Positions 1-7,577 of a DNA stretch of 10,155 nt are shown in pieces. A program made the translations under genes and the position numbers. The stretch's first letter is position 1, and every line of letters starts with the position of its first letter. This stretch comes from Bacteroidaceae bacterium (GTDB lineage: Bacteria; Bacteroidota; Bacteroidia; Bacteroidales; Bacteroidaceae), in NCBI GenBank assembly GCA_017557475.1, contig JAFYYO010000023.1, positions 1-10,155 on the forward strand. Reading direction: 5' to 3'. The notes beneath the pieces were generated by a model, which was not told the DNA's origin, did not search any database, and saw only the letters and a list, made by a program, of their open reading frames with translations.

Positions 1-34
1 CTATTACGACTCGGCAATAACCAAACAAGGCTTG

Positions 35-1213
35 TTATTGCTCTCGCTGCGCTATCCGTTCCAACGTTTGATAGACTTGCATCAAGCCTCTTGGAACATG
101 GAAACAGCCTTTCCACTTACCGCCTTTAAGGGTCAGGAGCACTTCGCCGCGACGATTCAGATAGCCGAACCATTCGGGATATTCCGGGTCCATGAAGTGG
201 TCCCAAACGTACTCGTGAACCTTCATGAACCAATCGAGGCATTCCTGGCTTCCCGTCAACTCGAAGCCCTTAATCATGGTGATGAGCGTCTCGATGTGAA
301 CCCACCAAAGCTTCTGGTCCCATTCAAGCTGCTGAAGAGGCCTGCCCAAACGGTCCATGAAATAGAAGATGCCGCCAAACTCTTTGTCCCAACCATATTC
401 GGCTTCGCGAAGGGCAATGTGCACGGCTTTCTCTATGAGGTCTTTGCGTCCCAAACGCTTTCCGAGGTCCATGATGAACCACATCGCTTCGATGGCATGA
501 CCGGGATTCAAGAGACGTCCTTCGTGGCAGTCGACCAGCTTTCCGTCCTTGCTTACATGCTCTACAACGAGGTCGAGTTCAGGACGATAGAATACATCGA
601 GAACTTCGTGCAAACAGATGTCGATGGTTTCCTTCAAGAACTTGGGGTCAAGCAGGTCCTCAATCTCGAGGGCGACGTTGCAGAGAATCATGGGAAGGGC
701 GAAATCCTTGAGCGCACGAGCACCAGGAGCCGCTTTGCTCCAACGGCCTTTCGGATTGTTTCGCTTGGCGAGCACGATGTCGAAAGTCTTCTTCGCAATG
801 TCGGCATACTCCTGAATGCCAGTCGCTTTGTAGAGTTGTCCGAAAGCGATGACGGCAAAGGTGTAGGAGAAGATATTGTAGGGCTCAACGAGTGGACGAC
901 CTTCGCGATCGAGCGAGAAGTACCAGTTCAGGTTGCCGTCGTGTCCGTATTTCTTCAGGAACTCGGCTCCCTGAATGGCAGCATCAAGCCACTCCTGCTT
1001 CTTCTCCACTTTGTTGTAAAGCGTTGCCAACATCCATACCTCGCGGCCTTGCAGCCAAATGAACTTGTCGGTATCATAGACCTCGCCGTTTCGTTCGATG
1101 CAGGTGAAATAACCACCGAACTCTTTGTCTATACTGTTCTCCATCCAGAAAGGCATCACCCTCTCCAGCAGTTCGCTCTTGTATTGAGCAGCTAACAAAT
1201 TGAAATCAACCAT
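35..1213 (-). CDS. nanE: N-acylglucosamine 2-epimerase (RenBP/AGE family)
   Basis: This 392-residue cytoplasmic protein is predicted to interconvert N-acetylmannosamine and N-acetylglucosamine, the step after sialic acid cleavage. The length and the all-alpha (alpha/alpha)6-barrel type sequence fit the renin-binding-protein/AGE family, which B. fragilis uses as NanE in place of the ManNAc-6-P epimerase of E. coli. Visible active-site features are R57 in LQGREVW, H239 in NPGHAIEAMW, E308 in WVHIETL and H372 in CFHVPRG; from memory these correspond to the catalytic and substrate-binding residues of the Anabaena enzyme. A second half-barrel signature, WDKEFGGIFYFMDRLGRPL, lies near residue 275. 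The ATG is 16 bp after the stop of the symporter gene on the same strand, with only AT-rich sequence and no promoter between, so the two are very likely co-transcribed. The product can pass GlcNAc to a ROK-type kinase, which is not in the window. A cellobiose 2-epimerase is the main alternative, but the nan context argues against it. Confidence 0.93.
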   Translation of the reverse strand: MVDFNLLAAQYKSELLERVMPFWMENSIDKEFGGYFTCIERNGEVYDTDKFIWLQGREVWMLATLYNKVEKKQEWLDAAIQGAEFLKKYGHDGNLNWYFSLDREGRPLVEPYNIFSYTFAVIAFGQLYKATGIQEYADIAKKTFDIVLAKRNNPKGRWSKAAPGARALKDFALPMILCNVALEIEDLLDPKFLKETIDICLHEVLDVFYRPELDLVVEHVSKDGKLVDCHEGRLLNPGHAIEAMWFIMDLGKRLGRKDLIEKAVHIALREAEYGWDKEFGGIFYFMDRLGRPLQQLEWDQKLWWVHIETLITMIKGFELTGSQECLDWFMKVHEYVWDHFMDPEYPEWFGYLNRRGEVLLTLKGGKWKGCFHVPRGLMQVYQTLERIAQREQ

Positions 1214-1229
1214 ATTATTTATTTTTTAT

Positions 1230-3647
1230 TCATTTATCATTTCTTGGAGCGGGGAGGGGGCCAGCCAGGCTTAGCATCCACGCCACAATCACACTCACCA
1301 CGATTCCTGTTGCGCCAAAGAGGAAGAAGTTGACATCCGTGTAGAGATACATCAGGAAGACCACCAACTCGCCTGCTATGAAGCCTGTCAGAGCAGCTCC
1401 GCCTTTAATGCGAGGGAAGAAGATGGCCATTACGAAGAGGCCTCCGAGACCGCTTGTCAGCAGGCCAAGAATGGTGTTGAAGTAGTCAAGGAGCGAGGCG
1501 ATGTCCCATGTGGCCATCAACAAAGCGATTCCCAAGCCCATCATTCCGCTCACTACACACGTCCAACGGGCAACTTTCAGTAGCGTCGAGTCTTTGATTG
1601 AGGGACGGAATCGCTGCACGAAGTCCACGCAGAAAGCCGTCGAGACACTATTGATATTGCTCGAAATCGTACTCATCGTAGCGGCGAATATGGCGGCAAT
1701 CAGCAGTCCTGCAATACCTGCGGGCATTTGACTCATCATGAAGTACGGGAAGATGGCATCGCCTTGCTGCATTGTGATGTCTAAGCTCGCTGGATGCGTC
1801 TTGTAGAAAGTGTAGAGACCTGTGCCGATGAAGTAGAATGCAACGGAGATGAAGACACTCATAAAGCCGTTTACGAGGATGCTTCGACCTGCGCTCTTCT
1901 CGTCCTTTGTGGTCATGTAGCGCTGGATGACCGTCTGGTCACTCGTGTAAGAAATCAGGTTGTTGGCTAGTCCGCCGCCAATGATTGCTACCCAGAACGT
2001 GACTCTTCGGTAGTCCATACTCCAGATGAAGAGGCGCAATTTGTCGTTATCGACTGCCAGATCCCATGCTCCAGAGAAGCCGCCTTCGGTGTTGCCCCAT
2101 AGGTAAAGAGCAGCAAAGATAGCGCCTCCCACAAGGATGCAACCTTGTACCACGTCTCCCCAGATAACCGCTTCCACGCCGCCCATCGTACAATATATTA
2201 TGGTAACGAGTCCCATCAGGATGATGCAAAGGTAAATGTCGATGCCTGTAACTGCGGTGAGGGCAAGCGAAGGCAGGTACATGACGAGGGCCATTCTTGC
2301 TACCATGAAAATACAAAAGAGCGAAGATGCCAGGAGTCGAGTGGCTGTGTTGAAGCGCTCCTCGAGTATCGCGTAAGCCGATGCTGCCTTGCTTCTGCGG
2401 AAGTAGGGTAGGTAGTACCATATAACGGGAAAACCCACGACGGGAATCATCCAAAGCATCGGATAGTAAGTCCAGTCCGTTGCGTAGGCTTTGGCTGGAA
2501 TCGCCATGTAGGTGATGGCGCTGAGCATCGTTGCATAAATACTGATGCCTGCTGCCCACCAAGGAACTCGACCGCCTCCTTTGAAGAAATCTTCTGCTCC
2601 GTTCTCTCGCCTCATAAAGTAGATGCCCATTCCCAGCATGGCAGCCAAGTAGAGAGCAAGAACCGTCCAATTAAGCCAACCAAAAGAAGTGTCGCGTTTC
2701 GTCTCGATGCGAGAGATTTGATTCGACCGAATGCCAGGCATCGTCTCGCCGCCACTATAGAACCAACCTCCGTCGAAAGGCGTCAGAGCAGCTCCAGCTC
2801 GAGCCAGCAAACTGTCGCCTGGAATGGTCGTCCAAGAGTCTGTAATCGTATGATAAGCCAGCACATCTTGGCGGAACTTGTACCACGAAGGCTCGTGGCG
2901 AAGGTAGTTCTCATCTTGCTTTCCTTGAATGGCAGAGAGGAAAATGTCGTAGTCCACGCCTCCAAAGAAGAGGATGTGGCTGTAGCCGCAAGTCGAAGAG
3001 CAAGAGCCGACAATCGCAGCCCCTTCAAGCGGGGAAGTTTTTGACCATTCGAGCGACTTCAAATTGAGTTTCAAGCCATAAGTATAAACGTCTTTACTAT
3101 AGCCTCCAAAGATGTAGAGCGCTTTACCTTCGGGAGCGTTCTGCACAGCCATGCAAGGTTGCAAACGTCCTGAATCAGGCAGTTCGCAGAGCTTCACCCA
3201 TTCTTTGCCGTCTGGCCAATCGAGTGCATAAACATCTTTATTAAGGTTACCATTCGACTGACCGCCTGCTACGAAGATTCTGTCTGTCCCATAACAAGCA
3301 GCAAAGTTGTCGAGGGGCTTTGGAAGAGAGGGTAGATATGCAGGGCTGACGGAATTGTCTGAGCCGTTTTCATTCAAGCCACCCAAATACACAGTCCCTT
3401 CCGGAACAGCCACACTCGCTCCATATGCCTTTGGATAAAAGACTTTCTGTCCGCCTTCGGCACAAGGCACATCAGGGAAATTGCATCCGCCCCAAGTTTT
3501 GAGTTGCCCGTCAACAATGCCCGCAAAGTGCCCTGAAACAGCTCGCTCCATCTCGCCAACTGGAGTGACGATAATGTTGTTCTGTGCGTAGCAAAGTCCT
3601 ACAAAAAGGAAAAAGAGGATATAGAGAATCGCTGTTATTTTTCGCAT
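1230..3647 (-). CDS. Kelch mutarotase-sodium:solute symporter fusion, probable sialic acid transporter
   Basis: This 805-residue inner-membrane protein has two parts. A signal peptide (about residues 1-21, ending CYAQ) is followed by a beta-propeller region (about 22-315) with Kelch-type diglycines at YLGG (87-90), VAGG (126-129), IFGG (179-182), FFGG (227-230) and YSGG (297-300). This resembles the cyclically permuted relatives of the sialic acid mutarotase NanM/YjhT. Residues 323-800 form a sodium:solute symporter core with about 13 hydrophobic segments. It has the family signature around MGGVEAVIWGDVVQG (488-502) and an A-x-x-S-T pattern (A656, S659, T660) matching the Na2 site region of vSGLT. 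Transport of Neu5Ac with Na+ is inferred from the mutarotase domain and from nanE directly downstream. The signal peptide puts the propeller outside the membrane, where it could present the preferred anomer to the carrier. A Bacteroidota promoter lies 41 bp upstream of the ATG. The exact substrate (Neu5Ac, an anhydro form, or another sugar) is not shown by the sequence. Confidence 0.9.
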   Translation of the reverse strand: MRKITAILYILFFLFVGLCYAQNNIIVTPVGEMERAVSGHFAGIVDGQLKTWGGCNFPDVPCAEGGQKVFYPKAYGASVAVPEGTVYLGGLNENGSDNSVSPAYLPSLPKPLDNFAACYGTDRIFVAGGQSNGNLNKDVYALDWPDGKEWVKLCELPDSGRLQPCMAVQNAPEGKALYIFGGYSKDVYTYGLKLNLKSLEWSKTSPLEGAAIVGSCSSTCGYSHILFFGGVDYDIFLSAIQGKQDENYLRHEPSWYKFRQDVLAYHTITDSWTTIPGDSLLARAGAALTPFDGGWFYSGGETMPGIRSNQISRIETKRDTSFGWLNWTVLALYLAAMLGMGIYFMRRENGAEDFFKGGGRVPWWAAGISIYATMLSAITYMAIPAKAYATDWTYYPMLWMIPVVGFPVIWYYLPYFRRSKAASAYAILEERFNTATRLLASSLFCIFMVARMALVMYLPSLALTAVTGIDIYLCIILMGLVTIIYCTMGGVEAVIWGDVVQGCILVGGAIFAALYLWGNTEGGFSGAWDLAVDNDKLRLFIWSMDYRRVTFWVAIIGGGLANNLISYTSDQTVIQRYMTTKDEKSAGRSILVNGFMSVFISVAFYFIGTGLYTFYKTHPASLDITMQQGDAIFPYFMMSQMPAGIAGLLIAAIFAATMSTISSNINSVSTAFCVDFVQRFRPSIKDSTLLKVARWTCVVSGMMGLGIALLMATWDIASLLDYFNTILGLLTSGLGGLFVMAIFFPRIKGGAALTGFIAGELVVFLMYLYTDVNFFLFGATGIVVSVIVAWMLSLAGPLPAPRNDK

Positions 3648-3688
3648 GAAGGTGTAGTTTTAAGTTTTGTCGGTATTAGTTCGCTCTG

Positions 3689-3696
3689 CAAATATA
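3689..3696 (-). promoter_or_regulatory. Promoter -7 box of the symporter-nanE unit
   Basis: The coding strand reads TATATTTG, a full match to the Bacteroidota -7 consensus TAnnTTTG. It lies 41 bp upstream of the symporter ATG, giving a leader of roughly 35 nt. No TTTG -33 box sits at the usual distance; that position is taken by the 14-bp element shared with the nanA promoter, which suggests activator-dependent or otherwise regulated initiation. Confidence 0.7.
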
Positions 3697-3708
3697 CGAA
3701 AATTTTCC

Positions 3709-3722
3709 CAATTACGAGCATC
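3709..3722 (-). promoter_or_regulatory. Shared 14-bp promoter element, copy 1 (candidate operator)
   Basis: The coding strand reads GATGCTCGTAATTG, ending 12 bp before the TATATTTG box. The same 14 bases occur at the same distance from the -7 box of nanA (8568-8581). The 12-bp spacer is A/T-rich in both cases. An exact match in both sequence and spacing, in otherwise different intergenic DNA, suggests a binding site for a common regulator covering the -33 region. The regulator itself is not in the window. Confidence 0.6.
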
Positions 3723-3817
3723 TTGCGCCAAGAAAGTAAGAAATGTGGGAAAGAGGGGAGTGGACATTAATACATTTTGAACAGATTAGAGCTCCTGTTT
3801 AGCTCGTTTAATTCTCC

Positions 3818-3901
3818 AATCGCAGCTTGCGTTTCTATAATCGCAACTTGCATCTCTACAAATGCAGCCTGCGTTTCTACAATCGCAACCTGCGTTTTAA
3901 G
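3818..3901. repeat. Four-copy 21-bp tandem repeat
   Basis: Four contiguous units of exactly 21 bp start at 3818, 3839, 3860 and 3881. Each begins AATCG or AAATG and contains an 11-bp imperfect palindrome of the form CGCAACTTGCG. The variants are CGCAGCTTGCG, CGCAACTTGCA, TGCAGCCTGCG and CGCAACCTGCG, all with a central C. Units 1-3 continue with TTTCTA or TCTCTA; unit 4 diverges after TTTTAAG. There are no spacers, so it is not CRISPR. It lies about 95 bp upstream of the symporter promoter element and about 75 bp upstream of the oxidoreductase -7 box. A regulator-binding array or a selfish intergenic repeat are both possible. Confidence 0.85.
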
Positions 3902-3975
3902 AATATAATGTTGTTAAAGACAGATTCGAACGCATTTTTTTTGTTATGCTGTCGTTATAATTCAATTATTTTCAT

Positions 3976-3983
3976 TATCTTTG
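3976..3983 (+). promoter_or_regulatory. Promoter -7 box of the oxidoreductase gene
   Basis: TATCTTTG matches TAnnTTTG and lies 35 bp upstream of the ATG at 4019. A TTTG is present at 3940-3943, but it is 32 bp away and too distant for a normal -33 box, so the upstream half is weak. The position of this box, downstream of the longer open frame from 3827, supports the start at 4019. Confidence 0.6.
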
Positions 3984-4018
3984 TGGTCGAAATACTAACA
4001 ACTAAAACCTGTAATACT

Positions 4019-5356
4019 ATGCAAAGAAGAGATTTCCTGAAAGTGAGTGCATTGGGTGCCGCTGCAGTGGCTGCCCCCACGAGTCTTGTTCATGCTGCGG
4101 CTCCGGCTGCTGTCGCTGCCAAGTCTGCAAACAGTAAGGTCAACCTGGGTTTCATCGGATTGGGCCAACAGGCGATGTATCTGCTGAGCACCTTTATGGC
4201 GTTCGACGATGTTCGAGTCTTGGCGGGTTGTGATGTGTACGACATCAAGCGCAATCGCTTCGAACGTCGTGTCAAGGAATACTATCAGTCGAAAGGCGAG
4301 AAGAAAGTGAAGGTGGATCTCTACGAGGACTATCAGGACTTGCTGGCTCGCAAGGATATCGATGCCGTTGTCATCGCTACGCCCGACCATCAGCACGCCA
4401 TCATTGCTATCGCTGCCTGCAAGGCTGGAAAAGATGTATATCTCGAGAAGCCTCTCACGCTTACCATATACGAGGGACAACAGCTTGTAAAGGCCGTTCG
4501 CAAGTATGGCAGAATCCTGCAAGTAGGAAGTCAGCAGCGCAGCAGCGGCGAGTTCATACATGCCGCCACACTCTGTCGGGAAGGCATTCTCGGCAAGATC
4601 GACAGGATAAAAGTGCATTGTGGACGCAACGCGGCAAATCCCGTCAGCGCGGCTCCTGTGCCCTGCAACCTGCCGAAGCAAGAGGTGCCTGCTGGCTTGA
4701 ATTGGGACAAATGGCTCGGCCCGCTGCCCACTTCTGTCTGGTACAACCAAGAATTCGATCCCTTTATCGATGAGAACCACGACGAACAGCTTTGGGGAGC
4801 TTGGCGATGGTACAAGGTAACAGGCGGCGGACTGATGACCGACTGGGGCGCTCACATGTTCGACATCGCACAATGGGCCATCGGAAAAGACGGCAACGGC
4901 GGTCCTGTCAAGATTAGTCCTGCAGGCTACGGACCCTATGAACAGCTTACTTTTGAGTACGACAACGGCATCATCGTCACCGAGGAACCCTACAACGGCA
5001 GCGAACAAGGCCTGCAGATCTATGGCGAGAATGGTTGGATAAAGGTTTGCAGAGGCTCGCTTCGTGCTTCCGACAAGAAGTTCGAGAAGATGGACCTCGG
5101 TGTTGAAAAGGGGGCTTATGAGTCACAATCGGCTCATCGTCGCATTTGGGTTGATGCTGTCAAGGCGCATGTCGATCCCAACTGCCCAGTAGAGACAGGC
5201 CATACCTCCTGCACAGTTTGCAACCTCGGCAACATCGCCATCGAGCTTGGACGTCCCCTCAAGTGGAACCCCATCGTGCAGAAGTTCATGGACGACCCAG
5301 AAGCCACCAAGCTCTTGCACTATAAATACCGCGAAGGATACACCCTGGACGTGTAG
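4019..5356 (+). CDS. Tat-exported Gfo/Idh/MocA family oxidoreductase
   Basis: This 445-residue NAD(P)-dependent protein starts at the ATG at 4019, chosen because the product then begins MQRRDFLK, a twin-arginine motif, followed by an Ala-rich hydrophobic stretch to about residue 35, and because a -7 box lies just upstream. The Rossmann domain shows GxGxxA at 47-52 (G47, G49, A52), TPDHQHA at 121-127 and the family EKP motif at 143-145 with the usual catalytic lysine K144. The second domain has a WDKWLGP segment (229-235) and DWGAHMFD (275-282) with H279 and D282, typical of secreted members of the family. It stands alone on the plus strand between two nan units. Known relatives include GH109 glycosidases and the NanX/RgNanOx enzymes, which convert 2,7-anhydro-Neu5Ac with NAD used catalytically. 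A role on a modified sialic acid is inferred from context; the sequence alone does not fix the substrate. Confidence 0.88.
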   Translation: MQRRDFLKVSALGAAAVAAPTSLVHAAAPAAVAAKSANSKVNLGFIGLGQQAMYLLSTFMAFDDVRVLAGCDVYDIKRNRFERRVKEYYQSKGEKKVKVDLYEDYQDLLARKDIDAVVIATPDHQHAIIAIAACKAGKDVYLEKPLTLTIYEGQQLVKAVRKYGRILQVGSQQRSSGEFIHAATLCREGILGKIDRIKVHCGRNAANPVSAAPVPCNLPKQEVPAGLNWDKWLGPLPTSVWYNQEFDPFIDENHDEQLWGAWRWYKVTGGGLMTDWGAHMFDIAQWAIGKDGNGGPVKISPAGYGPYEQLTFEYDNGIIVTEEPYNGSEQGLQIYGENGWIKVCRGSLRASDKKFEKMDLGVEKGAYESQSAHRRIWVDAVKAHVDPNCPVETGHTSCTVCNLGNIAIELGRPLKWNPIVQKFMDDPEATKLLHYKYREGYTLDV

Positions 5357-5364
5357 ACGTTACT

Positions 5365-5389
5365 CTTCTACCTCGTTGGAGAATAGAAG
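5365..5389. terminator. Possible weak bidirectional terminator at the convergent junction
   Basis: The oxidoreductase and esterase genes converge with only 11 bp between their stop codons (5357-5367). A short inverted repeat, CTTCTA at 5365-5370 and TAGAAG at 5384-5389, spans the esterase stop codon, and a competing TTCT/AGAA pairing lies inside it. There is no T-run on either strand, so it is not a canonical intrinsic terminator. No better candidate is visible nearby. Confidence 0.2.
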
Positions 5390-7575
5390 GTTGATGCAGG
5401 AAGACCTTGAGCGTTGCGGAGGTCGGCATCAGTAAAGCCGCTCCAGCCGTAACGGACAAATCTAGGATATTTAACGGAAGGCGATGAGAGAAGAATCTTG
5501 TCGTCTTCTATTTTGATGTCGGCTGGATAGAACATACCATCGGATGCGGCAATCTCGAAGCCCTTTGTACAGGTCAGGCCGTCTGCGTGGTCGAAAGCCA
5601 CAACGATGCTGTTGTCCATTCCTCGAGCAACATAACGAGGCGTTGGACCTTCGCTTTCCAACTGATGACCGTAGGTGTGTTTGAGTGCTTGCAACGCCAG
5701 ACGCTCGCCAACGGGACGCTTAGTGCGGTAGTGAACATCGGCAGGATCGCCAAGGTCGCTGCTGACAGCTATCCATGTATCTGGCAACTCGGAGGCCAAG
5801 CGACGTTGACTGTCGCGGAACGCGGGCCATGAAGGACGCGGCAGACTGCTGAGTTGTACGACGTAGAAGGGTAGAGTATGCTTCTTGTGGAACTCACTCA
5901 TCCAACGTTGAGCAAAGTATTTTCGCCAGGATAGCTCAAGGAGATTGAACAGCTTTTCGTGTGCCTCGATATTGTGAGCATTGCTTTCTCCCTGATACCA
6001 GATAACGCCACGAATGGGCAGATGACCGAGTGGGGCGATAGCAGCCTCGAAGAGATAGGCAGGCTCGTAGGGATGGCGTTGCAACGGATTGTAAGCCGAT
6101 GATTCTTTATTGAGAGCGTGGGCTATGTTCTGGCTCATTCGTCCACGAGCCCAAGCCTGTCCGAAGTCGCCATTACGCCAGTCGTGCAGGATGTTTGGAA
6201 ACTCCCATTCGAGCGTCGAGCGGTCAATCCAGGACTCTGTTGTTGAGCCACCGACGGCGTTACAAATGATTCCGATGGGAACATCGGGCAGGCTATCGCA
6301 AAGAACACGCCCGAAGTTGAAGGCGACGGCGGAGAAAGCGCGAACCGACTCGGGCGATGCCGTCTTCCATCCTTGAAAGTCCATGTGGCGAAGTTCATTG
6401 GTGTAGCGAAGCACGCTATCGTCCCATTCCACAGCATCAGTCCTTGCTCGTGCCGGCATATTATATAGATGTAGGCGACCTGCAAGACGTTTGGCATCGG
6501 CAAGGTCCTGCTCGAGCGTGTTACATTGGTCAACCCTAAGCTCCATGTTCGATTGTCCGCTGGCCAACCAAATGTCGCCGAAATATACACTATCAATCGT
6601 TAGTGTCTGCGCCTTGGCTTTTGTCAAGTTCTTGAGCTGATAAGGATACTTCTCGGGATAATAGAAGTGATAATGGTCAGGATTCAGAGGCGTGGCGGTG
6701 AAGGTAAGCGTATAAGGACCGCCGGCCTTCATGTCGGGCAATTCCAAGTACCATAAGCCGCTGGCATTCGAGAAGTTATTGCACTCATGAACCACTTTGC
6801 CGTTGCGAGTTAAAGTTGCCTTGATGTTGCGACGAGCATCGGAAAGTCCTTCTACCCAAATGGGTTCGTTGCGCGGCAAGACCATTCCATTGGAAAAGAC
6901 AGGCGGCAGTTGCAGACCTCCATAGTTGCCCGTAAGTGCGCTATAGACGGTCTTTGCCAAAATCTTCGCCCCTTCAGGATTGGGATGAAGAGCATCGGGG
7001 AAGAGGTCCGGACGACTATGCAGGGGCGTCCAAAGGTCGATGATTTGGGCTCCAGACCCTTGCGCAATCTGCTCGATGGCCTGTTGTATTTGAGCGTGCC
7101 AATCGCGTGTGCCGCTTTGGAAGCGAGAATGGCGGTCGAAGATGGGCGTCATCTTGCAGACGAGGATGCGGGCTTCCGGGTTCACGACGCGGAAGGAATC
7201 TATCAAAGCACGATAGTTGGGGATGAATTCCTCCTTCCAGTCCGGCCAATTGCGAGGGTCTGTGTCGTTCAAACCCAAGTGGATGACTACCCAATCCGGC
7301 TTGAAGTTGAGTGCCTGATGAAACTCCGGCAGATTGATGTAGGGACGATGTCCTTTATATAATAAGGTAGCACCAGAATGTCCGAAGTTGCCCACCTCGT
7401 AGCCTTCGCCCAGCATTTCCTGCAGGCGAACAGGGTAGGAATCGTGCTCACGGTCTTGCAGGCCATAGCCGTAGGTTACGCTATTGCCCACACAAGCCAC
7501 CTTGATTTGCCCAAAAGCCTGAGTTATAATGCAAAGGCACAAAGCCGTCGCAAAGAATAGACGCTTTTTATCCAT
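5368..7575 (-). CDS. Secreted two-domain sialate O-acetylesterase (SGNH + SASA)
   Basis: This 735-residue exported esterase is predicted to remove O-acetyl groups from sialic acids so that lyase and transporter can use them. A signal peptide covers about residues 1-22 (ending AFG). The first SGNH/GDSL domain (about 24-215) has GNSVT with nucleophile S32, GHSGAT (65-70), GLND (101-104) and DALH (194-197). A linker region that looks beta-rich (about 220-325) follows. The second, SASA-type domain (about 330-640) has WLASGQSNM with S342, WYQGESN (526-532) and DVHY with D613 and H615. Both catalytic sets look intact. The tail from about 645 to the end looks like a small beta domain. The order resembles Tannerella forsythia NanS. 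The gene starts 2 bp after the nanA stop on the same strand, so the two share a transcript and are probably translationally coupled. Xylan acetyl esterase activity is an alternative for such folds, but the nanA linkage favours sialate. Confidence 0.9.
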   Translation of the reverse strand: MDKKRLFFATALCLCIITQAFGQIKVACVGNSVTYGYGLQDREHDSYPVRLQEMLGEGYEVGNFGHSGATLLYKGHRPYINLPEFHQALNFKPDWVVIHLGLNDTDPRNWPDWKEEFIPNYRALIDSFRVVNPEARILVCKMTPIFDRHSRFQSGTRDWHAQIQQAIEQIAQGSGAQIIDLWTPLHSRPDLFPDALHPNPEGAKILAKTVYSALTGNYGGLQLPPVFSNGMVLPRNEPIWVEGLSDARRNIKATLTRNGKVVHECNNFSNASGLWYLELPDMKAGGPYTLTFTATPLNPDHYHFYYPEKYPYQLKNLTKAKAQTLTIDSVYFGDIWLASGQSNMELRVDQCNTLEQDLADAKRLAGRLHLYNMPARARTDAVEWDDSVLRYTNELRHMDFQGWKTASPESVRAFSAVAFNFGRVLCDSLPDVPIGIICNAVGGSTTESWIDRSTLEWEFPNILHDWRNGDFGQAWARGRMSQNIAHALNKESSAYNPLQRHPYEPAYLFEAAIAPLGHLPIRGVIWYQGESNAHNIEAHEKLFNLLELSWRKYFAQRWMSEFHKKHTLPFYVVQLSSLPRPSWPAFRDSQRRLASELPDTWIAVSSDLGDPADVHYRTKRPVGERLALQALKHTYGHQLESEGPTPRYVARGMDNSIVVAFDHADGLTCTKGFEIAASDGMFYPADIKIEDDKILLSSPSVKYPRFVRYGWSGFTDADLRNAQGLPASTFYSPTR

Positions 7576-7577
7576 AC

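Larger units (their letters stand above)
3648..4018. other. Divergent intergenic region between symporter and oxidoreductase genes
   Basis: This 371-bp gap holds, in order: the symporter leader, its -7 box, the shared 14-bp element, a stretch with no clear feature (about 3723-3817), a four-copy 21-bp tandem repeat, and the -7 box of the oxidoreductase gene. I see no RNA gene or credible small coding sequence in it. The plus-strand reading frame can be extended upstream to 3827, but that extension only translates the tandem repeat. Confidence 0.8.

Noticed and set aside
32..1195. 387-codon open frame on the plus strand
   Set aside because: It lies wholly antisense to nanE, which has clear catalytic motifs; the plus-strand product has no recognisable domain and no promoter.
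2047..2670. 207-codon minus-strand frame inside the symporter gene
   Set aside because: Out-of-frame shadow of the symporter; its product is rich in Arg, His and Ser with no domain.
3789..3805. Short inverted repeat GAGCT / AGCTC
   Set aside because: Only 5 bp per arm with a 7-bp loop; likely by chance.
3946..3983. Third, degenerate copy of the shared promoter element before the oxidoreductase gene (ATGCTGTCGTTAT)
   Set aside because: It resembles ATGCTCGTAAT only with a 2-bp insertion, and its distance to the -7 box differs; too weak to claim without comparison to relatives.
3827..4018. 64-residue N-terminal extension of the oxidoreductase
   Set aside because: It translates the tandem repeat (FYNRN-like repeats) and would place the twin-arginine signal internally; the -7 box at 3976 would lie inside it.
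3995..5008. 337-codon minus-strand frame
   Set aside because: Antisense shadow of the oxidoreductase gene, which has Rossmann and EKP motifs.
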